Shown here: positions 17,124 to 26,087 of the stretch, in pieces | Position numbering within the stretch: the first letter of the stretch is position 1 | How the letters are laid out: the number at the start of each line of letters is the position of its first letter | From: Archangium gephyra | Lineage (GTDB): Bacteria; Myxococcota; Myxococcia; Myxococcales; Myxococcaceae | Direction: 5' to 3' | DNA length: 64,000 nt | NCBI RefSeq assembly: GCF_001027285.1 | Contig: NZ_CP011509.1 | Span: forward strand, 9,696,501-9,760,500 | Made by a program: the position numbers and the translations under genes | The notes under the pieces: model-generated | The model's input: only the letters and a program-made list of their open reading frames with translations | Databases searched by the model: none | What the model was told of the DNA's origin: nothing

Positions 17124-17141
17124 GGCGGGTGTGCCCCCGCC
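17124..17141. terminator. Bidirectional hairpin between convergent receptor and GH43 genes
   Basis: GGCGGG (17124-17129) pairs with CCCGCC (17136-17141) around a 6-nt loop. It fills the 24-bp gap between the two convergent stop codons, so it could end both transcripts. Confidence 0.45.
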
Positions 17142-18179
17142 TCACCGCGGCTCGAGCGGGGAGAGCTGGGGCGCACCGTCCTGCCAGGTCAGTTGAACGA
17201 CAGACATGAAGCGGCCCAGTTTCGCTGGGCTGCAAGTGCTCGTCGCTGACCAGGAATGGAAGGCGAAGAAATCCCTGCCCTCGGCCTGGAACACGGTCTG
17301 ATGACCGGGGCCGCTGAGGCAGGGTTGGAACGTACTGGCGAGGAACGGATTGTCCGGAGCATCGGTGCAAGGCCCCAGCGGCCCCTCGCAGGTGGCGTAA
17401 CCAATCCCGTAGTTCGAGACGCGCTGCGTACTCTCCCAGCCGTAGTGATTGGCGGAGAAGAACAGCACATAGGAGCCGCCCCGCTCGATCATGGTCGGGG
17501 CCTCGACCACGTGTGCCTCCCAGGGCTTGTCGTTGCGGACCAGGGAGACAGGCTCGCCCACCAGGCTGAGCCCGTCGGGGGAAAGACGCTGGGCGAAGAT
17601 CTCCGTCGGCTTGTTGAAGGCCGGGTTGTTTCCATCATTCTTGAAGTAGAGGTAGAGCTGCCCATCCGAAGCACGGAACGGGCTCGCGTCGATCGTGCCG
17701 CCGAGCGCGTCCTGACACACGAGGGGCCCGGGGGCCTCCGAGGTGAACGGACCGCGCGGCTCGCGGCTGGTCGCGGCTCCGACACATTGGAGACCGCTGG
17801 CCGCGTGGCGCGCGGTGAAATAGAGCACGAAGCCGTCCGGTGTCCGCAGCACCTCGGGCGCCCAGGTGAAGCCGGGCTTCACCCAGGAAGGGAGGACGGG
17901 CATCGCGTCGTGCAGCCGGCTCGGATCCCGCTCATCCTTGAGGAGCCGCCAGCTCGCGAGCTCGGTGGACGACGCCATCTGCACGTTGACCCCTCCCGTA
18001 TTCGTCGCATAGGCGAGGTATTGCCCCTCATGCACGAGGATGAACGGGTCCGGGAAATCGGCACGCAGCACGGGCGGGTATGACACGCTGGCCTGCGGGG
18101 GCTTATCGCCAGACGTCACACAGCCGCCGCCAAGCGACAGGGCCGCGGCCAGAAATCCGAAGAACGACACTCTACCCAT
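17142..18179 (-). CDS. GH43-family glycosidase, probable lipoprotein
   Basis: A 345-residue protein from the ATG at 18179. The N-terminus MGRVSFFGFLAAALSLGGGC looks like a lipoprotein signal with Cys20 as anchor, although the lipobox (GGGC) is not canonical. The GH43 propeller is indicated by LRADFPDPFILVHEGQYLAY (catalytic Asp in DP), FTWAPEVLRTPDGFVLYFTA, GTIDASPFRASDGQLYLYFK and the later HVVEAPTMIERGGSYVLFFS, where Glu of VEAP is the likely acid. The protein is probably attached to the cell surface or periplasmic face. It would trim oligosaccharides for the convergent TonB receptor (inference). The exact substrate (arabinan, xylan or other) cannot be read from the sequence. Confidence 0.87.
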   Translation of the reverse strand: MGRVSFFGFLAAALSLGGGCVTSGDKPPQASVSYPPVLRADFPDPFILVHEGQYLAYATNTGGVNVQMASSTELASWRLLKDERDPSRLHDAMPVLPSWVKPGFTWAPEVLRTPDGFVLYFTARHAASGLQCVGAATSREPRGPFTSEAPGPLVCQDALGGTIDASPFRASDGQLYLYFKNDGNNPAFNKPTEIFAQRLSPDGLSLVGEPVSLVRNDKPWEAHVVEAPTMIERGGSYVLFFSANHYGWESTQRVSNYGIGYATCEGPLGPCTDAPDNPFLASTFQPCLSGPGHQTVFQAEGRDFFAFHSWSATSTCSPAKLGRFMSVVQLTWQDGAPQLSPLEPR

Positions 18180-18330
18180 GTCTGCCAAGGAAGCTCTCCT
18201 CTCGCCCGAGACGGTGCCGGGGCCAGGATCCGAGGCCCCATCATCCCCCAACTTCGTTCGCGCCAGGCAATGACGAACCCCCCGGCCCCCGCACCGGACT
18301 GAAACCCCCGCGGCGCGCACTCATCTGGAC

Positions 18331-18360
18331 TTACCTGAATTGGGTCTTTTCCTGTATATT
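18331..18360 (+). promoter_or_regulatory. Candidate sigma-70 type promoter of the amidase gene
   Basis: TTACCT (18331-18336) and TATATT (18355-18360) are separated by 18 bp. The -10 box lies 21 bp before the ATG at 18382, and AGGAGA serves as ribosome binding site. A similar GTATATT box lies upstream of the kinase gene (1983-1989). Confidence 0.4.
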
Positions 18361-18381
18361 CCAGCCCAGGAGAAGAACGGC

Positions 18382-20739
18382 ATGAAGACGCGCATTCGGC
18401 GGGTGATGTACGCGGTGGGCAGGCTGTCGGTCCTGTTGGTGGCGGCGCCAGCGCTCGCGCAGATGGATGCGCAGCGCAACCTCGAGCGCATCGTGGCGGA
18501 GAGGGCCGCCTTCCCTTCCGGCACGCAGGTGCTGAGCGTGCGGATGGAGGACGAGCGGGTGGTGGTGGAGCTCAGCGCCGACGCCGTCGCGCAAGGGCTG
18601 GGTGACGAGCAGGCGGACGAGATGGCGCGCGAGCTGGTCGCTGGCCTGGAGTTCTTCACCCAGGTTCGCGAGGTGGAGATCCTCGTCGGCGGCAAACCGC
18701 TCTGGACGTACCTGCCGGCGTCCTCGGTGCCCCCGGCCGCCGAGGTCCGCAGCCTCGCCGCCGCGCGGACGCCCGTGGACGCCCTCTCGCTGGAGCTCCA
18801 GGGCAAGAAGATCGCCCTGCACCCGAGCCACGGGAGCTACTGGAACAACACCACCCGGCGCTGGGTGCGTGCGCAGCGCACGCTCACCGGCCCGAACGCC
18901 GCGACGCGGCTCCCCTCCGGCTGGACGGGCAGCACCTACACCCCGAGCGACGAGTACTTCTGGAACCGGGGCTTCCAGTGGGGCTCCATCTACGAGGACG
19001 ACATCACCATCCACGTGATGCGCTACGTGAAGGAGTACCTGGAGTCCTCCGGCGCGCAGGTGTTCCTCTCCCGCGAGCTCTCCGACGACGCGGGCGCCTA
19101 CGACCACAACCGCTTCGGCTATCCGAACACGGCCTTCCCCCTCCCCAAGAAGCAGGTCGCCTCCAAGTACTACCTGGAGGAGCACGGTGTCCCGCGCTGG
19201 GTGTGGGATGAGCCGGGCTTGAGCGCTCAAAGCGACAAGGACATCCGGGCCCGTCCGTACTACGCGAACTATGTCGGGGCGGACCTCTCCCTCAGCCTGC
19301 ACACCAACGCCTTCGGGGACGGTGGAGCCCGGGGCACGGAGACCTTCTGGTACACGGCGAAGTACCCGCACCTGCAGGAGAGCTCGAAGCGCTTCGCCGC
19401 CGCGCTGAACGACGGCGCGGTGAAGTCCATTCGCGAGTACTTCGACGACACCTATGGGCGCCAGGCCTACCTGAATCCCTATCCGGCGCAGGGCGTCCCC
19501 GAGTGGCCCTACTACGCGCCCTACCCCGCCCCCTTCGATTACGGCGGCTATAGCCGGTGGAACGATCGCGGGGTGAAGACCTCCAACCTCGGTGAGCTGC
19601 GCGAGGCGCAGATGCCGGCGGCCCTCATCGAGCTGGCCTTCCACGACAGCTGGAAGTGGTACCCGGACAACCTCTTCCTCCAGGATCCCATCTTCCAGGC
19701 GACGTCGGCCTGGGGCATGTACGAGGGCGTCTGCCGCTACTTCGGCATCACCCCCAAGCCGCGCCTCGCCTCGAGGCTCGTGGCGGGCAAGGTGCCGGCC
19801 CTGGTCGGACCCCACCAGGTGCTCAACGCGTCGGTGACGTTCCAGAACGAGGGCATGACGTGGAACTGGGGCCGCCGCCAGATGAACGGCGTGTACGCGC
19901 CCTACACCGTGTGGCAGTTGCGCGTGCTGGAGGGACAGCAGCTCTCCGCGCCCGAGCGCATCTCCATCGGCGAGACGGACCTCCTGCACCCGGGGGACAC
20001 CAAGACGTTCGACGTTCCGCTCGTGTCCCCCTCCGTGAGCGGCCTGTATCCCCTCCGGCTGAGGATGACGAAGGCGGACGCGCGCGGTGGGGACTTCGGG
20101 GAGGAGTTCACGGCCCAGGTGCGGGTGGATGCGGACGCTCCGGCGATCTCGGTCTCCTCGCCCCTGCCGGAGGCCTACCCCCACGGCACGCAGCGCATCG
20201 AGTTCAGCGCGGAGGACGCGTGGAGCGGCGTCGCGGAGCTGACGGCCACGCTCGACGGCGCGCCGGTCACCTCCGGTGAGGAGCTCGCCGGATTGATGCC
20301 CGGGGAGCACACCCTGGTCGTCTCCGCCAGGGACGGGCTGGGCAACGCCACCACCTTCACGCGCACCTTCACGGTGGTGAACTCCCCTGGAATGGTGATG
20401 GGCGGTGGTCATGCGGGGCTCACGCGCAAGAAGGCCACCTTCGGCGTGGAGCTGCGGATGGCACCGGGGACCTCCCAGCCCGAGGGCCACGTCACCTTCC
20501 ACGACCACGGCCTCGGACTGACGCTGCACAGCGCGGAGTTGAGGGCCTTCGGCCTGTCGGAGGGCACCGCCACGGTCTCCGGCACGTGCACCGTGAACCA
20601 CGAGCCCGGACACACGTTCCGGCTCGAGCTGACGGATGGCCGCACCGGGAAGGGTGGGTCCATCCGGCTCGTGCTCGACACCGGCTACCGCTTCGATGCG
20701 CCGCTGGAGGGCGGCAACGTCACCCTGCTGCCGCTGTGA
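18382..20739 (+). CDS. N-acetylmuramoyl-L-alanine amidase (Amidase_3) with N-terminal GerMN-like and C-terminal Ig-like regions
   Basis: A 785-residue exported protein from the ATG at 18382, with AGGAGA upstream. It has a signal peptide (~1-27, ending ALAQ), then a GerMN-like region (~30-120). A zinc-dependent Amidase_3 domain spans about 145-455, with metal ligands in KIALHPSHG, in LSLSLHTNAFGDGG and a catalytic Glu in PAALIELAFHDS. Two beta-sandwich regions follow (about 475-670), one with the Ig-like GVAELTATLDGAPV. Last is a C-terminal beta domain that may bind the cell wall. It would cleave the amide bond between MurNAc and the stem peptide in the periplasm during division, development or prey lysis. 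The long beta-rich C-terminus is larger than in typical AmiC-type enzymes. Confidence 0.85.
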   Translation: MKTRIRRVMYAVGRLSVLLVAAPALAQMDAQRNLERIVAERAAFPSGTQVLSVRMEDERVVVELSADAVAQGLGDEQADEMARELVAGLEFFTQVREVEILVGGKPLWTYLPASSVPPAAEVRSLAAARTPVDALSLELQGKKIALHPSHGSYWNNTTRRWVRAQRTLTGPNAATRLPSGWTGSTYTPSDEYFWNRGFQWGSIYEDDITIHVMRYVKEYLESSGAQVFLSRELSDDAGAYDHNRFGYPNTAFPLPKKQVASKYYLEEHGVPRWVWDEPGLSAQSDKDIRARPYYANYVGADLSLSLHTNAFGDGGARGTETFWYTAKYPHLQESSKRFAAALNDGAVKSIREYFDDTYGRQAYLNPYPAQGVPEWPYYAPYPAPFDYGGYSRWNDRGVKTSNLGELREAQMPAALIELAFHDSWKWYPDNLFLQDPIFQATSAWGMYEGVCRYFGITPKPRLASRLVAGKVPALVGPHQVLNASVTFQNEGMTWNWGRRQMNGVYAPYTVWQLRVLEGQQLSAPERISIGETDLLHPGDTKTFDVPLVSPSVSGLYPLRLRMTKADARGGDFGEEFTAQVRVDADAPAISVSSPLPEAYPHGTQRIEFSAEDAWSGVAELTATLDGAPVTSGEELAGLMPGEHTLVVSARDGLGNATTFTRTFTVVNSPGMVMGGGHAGLTRKKATFGVELRMAPGTSQPEGHVTFHDHGLGLTLHSAELRAFGLSEGTATVSGTCTVNHEPGHTFRLELTDGRTGKGGSIRLVLDTGYRFDAPLEGGNVTLLPL

Positions 20740-20762
20740 GCACAGGGGACGGGCCACGGGGT

Positions 20763-20783
20763 GGGCCGGTCGAACGCCGGCCC
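20763..20783 (+). terminator. Hairpin after the amidase gene
   Basis: GGGCCGG (20763-20769) pairs with CCGGCCC (20777-20783) around a 7-nt loop, 24 bp after the amidase stop codon. There is no T-tract. Confidence 0.45.
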
Positions 20784-20831
20784 CTCCGGTTGAGCCCGGG
20801 GAGCACCGGGTGATAGGTCAGGGCCGTTGCC

Positions 20832-21491
20832 ATGACTCCGCCCGGCCCCCTGCTCGCCTCCATCTACGGTCTGTACCTGCTCGCGGTCATCACGCCCGGG
20901 CCGAACACGTTCATCGTCACGCGCCTGGCGCTGTCCGCCACGCGCCGGCACGCGGCCTGGGCCGTCCTGGGAATAGCCCTGGGGAACGCGGCATGGCTCT
21001 GCCTCATCCTGGGCGGTGTCGCCGTGCTCTTGCAGCAGCTCCCGGGAGGCATGCGCGCCGTGCGCCTCCTGGGTGGGCTGTACCTGATCTATCTGGGCGT
21101 GAAGGGGCTGTACTCCGCGCGTACGGCCTCACGGGCTTCCGAGGCGGCTCCCGCCGCGGCTCCGGAGAAGGCGCTCGTGGAGCGGGCCCTGGCGGGCGAA
21201 GAAGACCGGCCGTTTCGCAGCGGGCTGTTCTCCAGCCTGACCAATCCGAACACGATGCCGTTCTACCTGAGCCTCCTCGCCCCCACGGTGGCATCGGGCA
21301 CCCCCCTGTGGGTGCGGGTGGCGGCGGCCGCGGGCATCGTGACGCTCGCCATGGCCTGGTACGGGACGCTGGCCTGGGGCCTGTCCACCGGGCACGTGCG
21401 GCGGGCGTACACCCGGCGGGAGCCGCTCATCCGCCGGGTGCTCGCGCTGGTGCTGGTGGCCTACGGGCTCCGGCTGCTGGTGACGGGGTAG
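20832..21491 (+). CDS. LysE/RhtB-family amino-acid exporter
   Basis: A 219-residue inner-membrane protein with about six hydrophobic helices. The N-terminal ITPGPNTFIVTRLALSATRR is the LysE/RhtB signature. The loop between helices 3 and 4 is long and charged (about 100-135), and FSSLTNPNTMPFYLSLL is the second typical segment. Family members export amino acids or their derivatives, and the substrate here is unknown. Its 3' end overlaps the 3' end of the opposing TetR gene by 31 bp, so no room remains for a separate terminator. Confidence 0.87.
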   Translation: MTPPGPLLASIYGLYLLAVITPGPNTFIVTRLALSATRRHAAWAVLGIALGNAAWLCLILGGVAVLLQQLPGGMRAVRLLGGLYLIYLGVKGLYSARTASRASEAAPAAAPEKALVERALAGEEDRPFRSGLFSSLTNPNTMPFYLSLLAPTVASGTPLWVRVAAAAGIVTLAMAWYGTLAWGLSTGHVRRAYTRREPLIRRVLALVLVAYGLRLLVTG

Positions 21492-22111
21492 GCGCGCGGC
21501 CGCAGGTAGCCCAGGACGAGCGTACTCAGCTCCTCCACGAGCTCGGGGGTTCCCATCAGCTCGGGCCGCTCCACGACCGTGGCCCACACGGCGCTGCGCA
21601 GGGCCCGGATGATGATGAAGACGACCAGCCCCAGGTTGCGCGGACGCTCGAACGCCAGGTTCTGCGCGAGCACGGTCTGGACGAGTGACTCCACGCGCGT
21701 CTCCAGCTCCTGGACGGCCCGGAGGGGACCGATGCGAGGCGCCTGCTCCAACAGGAGCCGCTGGAGGCGAGGGTTCACCCCGTAGAACTCCACCAGGACC
21801 CGCACCAGCTCACGCACCTCCTGCTCCAGATCCGTGATCGGATGCGGCACCAGCTTGTCGGAGAGCACCTCGACGGCCTGCTGGTGGAACCGCTCGAGCA
21901 ACATGGCCACCAGTGCCTCCTTGCTCGGGAAGTACTGGTAGAGCGAACCGATGCTCACGCCCGCCCGCTCGGCGACCGCCTTGGTGGTGGCCCCTTCGTA
22001 GCCGGAGGTGACCAGAACGTGAGCCGCCGCCTCCAGGATCGTCTCCACCGTCGCCTTGGCCCGCTCCTGACGGGGCTGTTTCCGAGGGGCGGACCGGATG
22101 CGCTTGCTCAT
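21461..22111 (-). CDS. TetR-family repressor, likely regulator of the divergent P450
   Basis: A 216-residue protein. The basic N-terminus precedes the TetR helix-turn-helix (about 20-65: TTKAVAERAGVSIGSLYQYF). The C-terminal helical ligand domain (70-205) is of the common TetR_C type. It is transcribed divergently from the P450-reductase fusion gene, starting 90 bp away, as BM3R1 is beside CYP102A1 in Bacillus. A 13-bp perfect palindrome lies in the shared intergenic region. It probably represses the P450 and itself until a fatty acid or similar effector binds (inference from that known system). Confidence 0.88.
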   Translation of the reverse strand: MSKRIRSAPRKQPRQERAKATVETILEAAAHVLVTSGYEGATTKAVAERAGVSIGSLYQYFPSKEALVAMLLERFHQQAVEVLSDKLVPHPITDLEQEVRELVRVLVEFYGVNPRLQRLLLEQAPRIGPLRAVQELETRVESLVQTVLAQNLAFERPRNLGLVVFIIIRALRSAVWATVVERPELMGTPELVEELSTLVLGYLRPRAYPVTSSRSP

Positions 22112-22140
22112 GTCACCGCGTCTCCAAAAAGTGAGCCCAA

Positions 22141-22153
22141 TGCGAATTTCGCA
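22141..22153. promoter_or_regulatory. Palindromic operator candidate between TetR and P450 genes
   Basis: TGCGAA-T-TTCGCA is a perfect 13-bp inverted repeat in the 90-bp divergent gap, where a TetR dimer would block both promoters. Confidence 0.5.
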
Positions 22154-22201
22154 CTCGCGAGCGGAGCACTATTCATAGGCCTTGCCCCCCCTGGGATTCC
22201 C

Positions 22202-25200
22202 ATGAGCAAGCCCGCCCTGTCCACGACCATTCCCCAGCCACGCCCTCGCCCCCTCCTGGGTAACGCGCCCGATATCGGCTCCGAGACGCCCCTGCAGAAC
22301 ATGATGAAGCTCGCCCGCGAGCTGGGGCCCATCTTCCGGCTGTCCTTCCCGGGAGCCTCCATCCAGGTGATCGGCTCGTACGAGCTGGTGGCGGACGCCT
22401 GTGACGAGACGCGCTTCGAGAAGATGGTGACCCAGGCGCTCCTGCACCTGCGCGCCCTGGGAGGCGAGGGCCTCTTCACCGTGGAGACGGAGGACCCCAA
22501 GTGGAGCAAGGCCCACCGCCTGTTGGTGCCCGCCTTCAGCCCCGCGGCCATGCGCGACTACCACGACGGCATGCTCGACGTGGCCGACCAGATGCTCACC
22601 CGCTGGGCGCGCTTCGGACCCGAGACGGACATCCACGTGTCCGACGACATGACGCGGCTGACGCTCGACACCATCGCGTTGTGCGGCTTCTCCTTCCGCT
22701 TCAACTCCTTCTACCAGACCCAGCTGCACCCCTTCGTCGACTCCATGGTGCGAGCCCTGGAGGAGGCGGGCAACCGGACCCGGCGCCTGCCCGTGCAGAC
22801 GCAGCTCATGGTGCGCACCCGGCGCCAGTTCGAGGCGGACACCGGCTATCTGCGCGAGCTGACGCAGCAGCTCATCGAGAAGCGCCGGGCAACCCGGCCC
22901 GGCGAGGCCCCCCGCGACATCCTGAGCCTCATGCTCGAGGCGGTGGATCCCCTCACCGGCGAGAGGCTCGATGACACCAACATCCGCGACCAGCTCGTGA
23001 CCTTCCTCATCGCGGGCCACGAGACGACGAGCGGCCTGTTGTCCTTCGCCCTCTACTACCTGCTCCACAACCCCGAGGTGCTCCAGAAGGCCCAGGCCGA
23101 GGTGGACCGGGTGTTCGGCTCGGAGCCGCCGCGCTTCGAGCAGGTCTCCCAACTCCAGTACATCGATCAGATCCTCCGCGAGACGCTGCGCCTGTGGCCC
23201 ACCGCGCCGGCCTTCAGCCTGCACGCCAAGGCCCACGACACCCTGCTGGGAGGGCGCTACCCCATCGGGCCCGACGATCCGCTCCTGGTGCTCATTCCCA
23301 TGCTGCACCGCGACCCCGCCGTGTGGAAGGACCCGGAGCGCTTCGACCCGGAGCGCTTCGCTCCCGAGGTGCGCGACAGCATTCCCCCGCACGCCTGGAA
23401 GCCATTCGGCAACGGGATGCGCGCGTGCATCGGCCGGGCGTTCGCGATGCAGGAGGCCACGCTCGTGCTCGGCATGATGCTGCAGCGCTTCCACCTCTCC
23501 GAGCCCGAGCCGTACAAGCTCCGCATCCGCGAGACGCTCACGCTCAAGCCCGACGGCCTCAAGCTCCGCGTCCGTGAGCGCAAGCCCGCGTCCCGTCCCG
23601 TCGCGCCCCGGCCCACGCCCCGCCCCGCGGTGCCCGTGTCCCAGCCCTCGGAGAAGGCGGCGGCGCATGGCACGCCCCTGCTGCTGCTCTACGGCTCCAA
23701 CTCGGGCGCCTCCGAGGCGTTCGCCCGGCGCATCGCGAGTGATGGGCTCGCGCGCGGCTACTCGGCGCGGGTGGCGCCCCTGGACGAGTACACCGGCAAG
23801 CTGCCCAGGGAGGGCGCGGTCTTCATCGTGACGGCCTCCTACAACGGCAAGCCGCCGGACAACGCGCGCGCGTTCCACACGTGGGTGTCCCAGCTTCCCG
23901 AGGGCTCGCTCGAGGGCGTGCGCTACGCCGTGTTCGGCTGCGGCAACAAGGACTGGGGTGACACCTACCAGGCCGTCCCCCGGCACCTCGACGAACGGCT
24001 GAGCGCCGCGGGGGCCCGGAGGCTCTTCGCGCGGGGCGAGGCGGATGCGCGGGCCGATTTCTTCGGGGAGTTCGAGCACTGGTACGCGCCCTTCTGGGAG
24101 GGCGTGGGCACGGCGCTCGGCGTGTCCTCGCGTGAGGTGGCCTCCGGTCCGCTCTTCACGGTGGAGGTGGTGCCGTCGGCCAGCGTGGAGCTGGTGAGGC
24201 AGAACAAGCTGGAGCTGGCGACGGTGGTGGAGAACCGCGAGCTCGTCGACATGACGTCGCCGTTCGGGCGCTCCAAGCGGCACCTCGTGTTCAAGCTGCC
24301 CGAGGGCGTGACGTACGCGGCGGGGGATTACCTCGCCGTGCTGCCGGAGAACCACCCGGAGCTGGTGGAGCGGGCCGCGCGCCGCTTCGGGGTGCGCACG
24401 GATGCCGCCGTCGTCCTGCGCTCGACCCGGGGCGACCAGGCCTCCTCGCTCCCCACGGGCAGGCCCTTGTCGGTGCAGGAGCTGCTGGGCCGGCACGTGG
24501 AGCTGTCCGCCCCCGCCACGCGCAAGGACCTGGAGCGGCTGGCGGAGAAGAACCCGTGCCCGCCGCACGCGATGCACCTGGCCGCCCTCGCCCAGGATGC
24601 CGAGCGGTACAAGAAGGAGATCCTCGACAAGCGCGTGAGCGTGTTGGATCTGCTGGAGCAGTACGACTCGTGCATCCTGTCCTTCGGAGACTTCCTCGAG
24701 CTGCTGCCGGCCATGCGTGTGCGGCAGTACTCGGTGTCCTCGTCGCCGCTGGCGGAGACCTCGCGGTGCACGTTGACGGTGGCGGTGGTGGACGCGGAGG
24801 CCTGGTCCGGCCGGGGCCGTTTCCACGGCACGTGCTCGAGCTACCTCGCGCGGCTGCGCCCCGGGGAGCAGGCCGCGGTCGCGGTGCGCACACCGAACGT
24901 GCCCTTCCACCCGCCCGCCTCGAACGCGACGCCCATCATCCTGGTGGGAGCGGGCACGGGACTGGCGCCCTTCCGGGGCTTCCTCCAGGAGCGGGCCCTG
25001 CGCCACGCGCGAGGAGAGGCGGCCGGGCCCGCGTTGCTCTTCTTCGGCTGCGACCACCCGGACGTGGACTTCCTCTACCGGGACGAGCTGGCGGCGTGGG
25101 AGCAGCAGGGAGTCGTGAAGGTGCTGCCCGCCTTCTTCCGCCAACCCGACGGTGACGTGACGTTCGTGCAACACCGGCTGTGGAAGGAACGCGAGCGGGT

Positions 25201-25387
25201 GAAGGCACTGCTCGGCCAGGGGGCCCTGTTCTTCATCTGCGGGGATGGACAGCACATGGCCCCCGCGGTCCGGGAGACGCTCGCGAGGATCCACCAGGAG
25301 GCCGTGGGCTGCTCCGCGGAGGTGGCCACACAATGGCTCTCGGAATTGGAGAAACAGGGAAGAGTGGTTTCCGACGTTTTCACGTGA
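22202..25387 (+). CDS. Self-sufficient cytochrome P450 / NADPH-P450 reductase fusion (CYP102-like)
   Basis: A 1061-residue cytoplasmic protein from the ATG at 22202 (MSKPALST...). The P450 domain (1-460) has the I-helix AGHETTSG (~270), the ExxR motif ETLR and the haem loop PFGNGMRACIGRAF, with Cys ~408 as the iron ligand. A Pro/Arg-rich linker (~460-485) joins it to a flavodoxin-like FMN domain (LLLLYGSNSGASEAF, YAVFGCGNKDW; ~487-640). A ferredoxin-reductase-type FAD/NADPH domain follows (RQYSVSSSPL for FAD, ILVGAGTGLAPFRGFLQER for NADPH, then FICGDG). The order equals that of P450 BM3, which hydroxylates long-chain fatty acids near the omega end. A fatty-acid substrate is probable but not proven. 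All key residues are present. Confidence 0.95.
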   Translation: MSKPALSTTIPQPRPRPLLGNAPDIGSETPLQNMMKLARELGPIFRLSFPGASIQVIGSYELVADACDETRFEKMVTQALLHLRALGGEGLFTVETEDPKWSKAHRLLVPAFSPAAMRDYHDGMLDVADQMLTRWARFGPETDIHVSDDMTRLTLDTIALCGFSFRFNSFYQTQLHPFVDSMVRALEEAGNRTRRLPVQTQLMVRTRRQFEADTGYLRELTQQLIEKRRATRPGEAPRDILSLMLEAVDPLTGERLDDTNIRDQLVTFLIAGHETTSGLLSFALYYLLHNPEVLQKAQAEVDRVFGSEPPRFEQVSQLQYIDQILRETLRLWPTAPAFSLHAKAHDTLLGGRYPIGPDDPLLVLIPMLHRDPAVWKDPERFDPERFAPEVRDSIPPHAWKPFGNGMRACIGRAFAMQEATLVLGMMLQRFHLSEPEPYKLRIRETLTLKPDGLKLRVRERKPASRPVAPRPTPRPAVPVSQPSEKAAAHGTPLLLLYGSNSGASEAFARRIASDGLARGYSARVAPLDEYTGKLPREGAVFIVTASYNGKPPDNARAFHTWVSQLPEGSLEGVRYAVFGCGNKDWGDTYQAVPRHLDERLSAAGARRLFARGEADARADFFGEFEHWYAPFWEGVGTALGVSSREVASGPLFTVEVVPSASVELVRQNKLELATVVENRELVDMTSPFGRSKRHLVFKLPEGVTYAAGDYLAVLPENHPELVERAARRFGVRTDAAVVLRSTRGDQASSLPTGRPLSVQELLGRHVELSAPATRKDLERLAEKNPCPPHAMHLAALAQDAERYKKEILDKRVSVLDLLEQYDSCILSFGDFLELLPAMRVRQYSVSSSPLAETSRCTLTVAVVDAEAWSGRGRFHGTCSSYLARLRPGEQAAVAVRTPNVPFHPPASNATPIILVGAGTGLAPFRGFLQERALRHARGEAAGPALLFFGCDHPDVDFLYRDELAAWEQQGVVKVLPAFFRQPDGDVTFVQHRLWKERERVKALLGQGALFFICGDGQHMAPAVRETLARIHQEAVGCSAEVATQWLSELEKQGRVVSDVFT

Positions 25388-25508
25388 CCCACACCGGAGA
25401 CGGTGGCAGATAAATCGGCACGAGGGGGTGTCACGACATGCGGCCACGCGCCTATCCAGCTCAATTGCTGACAACCCACCTCGTTGTCCAATCCCTGGAG
25501 GAAATGTC

Positions 25509-26006
25509 ATGAGCCGTTCCACCGTCTCCCTCAAGCTGATGAAGCTGATGTTCCCGCTGATGCTCGGCCTCCCGGCCGTGTCGGCCGCCTCGCCCATCCT
25601 GTACGACGACAGCCACCCGTGGGTGAGCTACAGCGGCACCTGGACGGCGAACTCGGGCGTCACCGGGGCCATCTACGGCACGCAGCACCTGACGGACGTC
25701 GCGGGCTCGAGCGCCTTCATCGGTTGCCAGACGACGCCCTACCAGAGCGCCTACTTCACCTACTACTTCACCACGGCCTACAACCGCGGCAAGGCGCGCA
25801 TCCAGGTGATGGAGGACAGCGCGTTCCTGCCCATCTACGACCAGGTCATCGACCTGTATGCCCCCGGCGTGAACCGCCAGCAGTCCGTCACGGTCCACAT
25901 CCCCTACGGTGGCAACAGCTACACCGTCTGGATTTCCGCCGAGGGCACGAAGAACCCCGCCTCCATCAATACCTTCATCGATATCGACGCGGTGCAGTGC
26001 TTCTGA
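25509..26006 (+). CDS. Small secreted protein of unknown function
   Basis: A 165-residue protein from the ATG at 25509, preceded by GGAGG. A start at 25504 would stop after two codons. It has a signal peptide (~1-27, ending VSAAS), then a beta-rich, Tyr/Thr/Ser-rich mature region with two Cys (in IGCQTTPYQ and at the penultimate residue, AVQCF) that may form a disulfide. The pattern (YSGTWTANSG, then AYFTYYFTTAYNRG) resembles a small jelly-roll or carbohydrate-binding-like fold, but I cannot name a family. It lies 120 bp after the P450 gene. A link between them is not evident. Confidence 0.72.
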   Translation: MSRSTVSLKLMKLMFPLMLGLPAVSAASPILYDDSHPWVSYSGTWTANSGVTGAIYGTQHLTDVAGSSAFIGCQTTPYQSAYFTYYFTTAYNRGKARIQVMEDSAFLPIYDQVIDLYAPGVNRQQSVTVHIPYGGNSYTVWISAEGTKNPASINTFIDIDAVQCF

Positions 26007-26087
26007 GCCCGCCCTCGTGAAGGTTGTCCCTGGCACACCCGGACCCGGGGAGCATCGCCCACGCCACGCGGGGTACGCTGCGCCGCC

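Noticed and set aside
18331-20757. 808-residue minus-strand frame across the amidase gene
   Set aside because: It is a shadow of the plus-strand gene, with no recognisable domain.
22169-25597. 1142-residue minus-strand frame across the P450 fusion
   Set aside because: It is a His/Gln/Arg-rich mirror frame, while the plus-strand protein has every expected catalytic motif.
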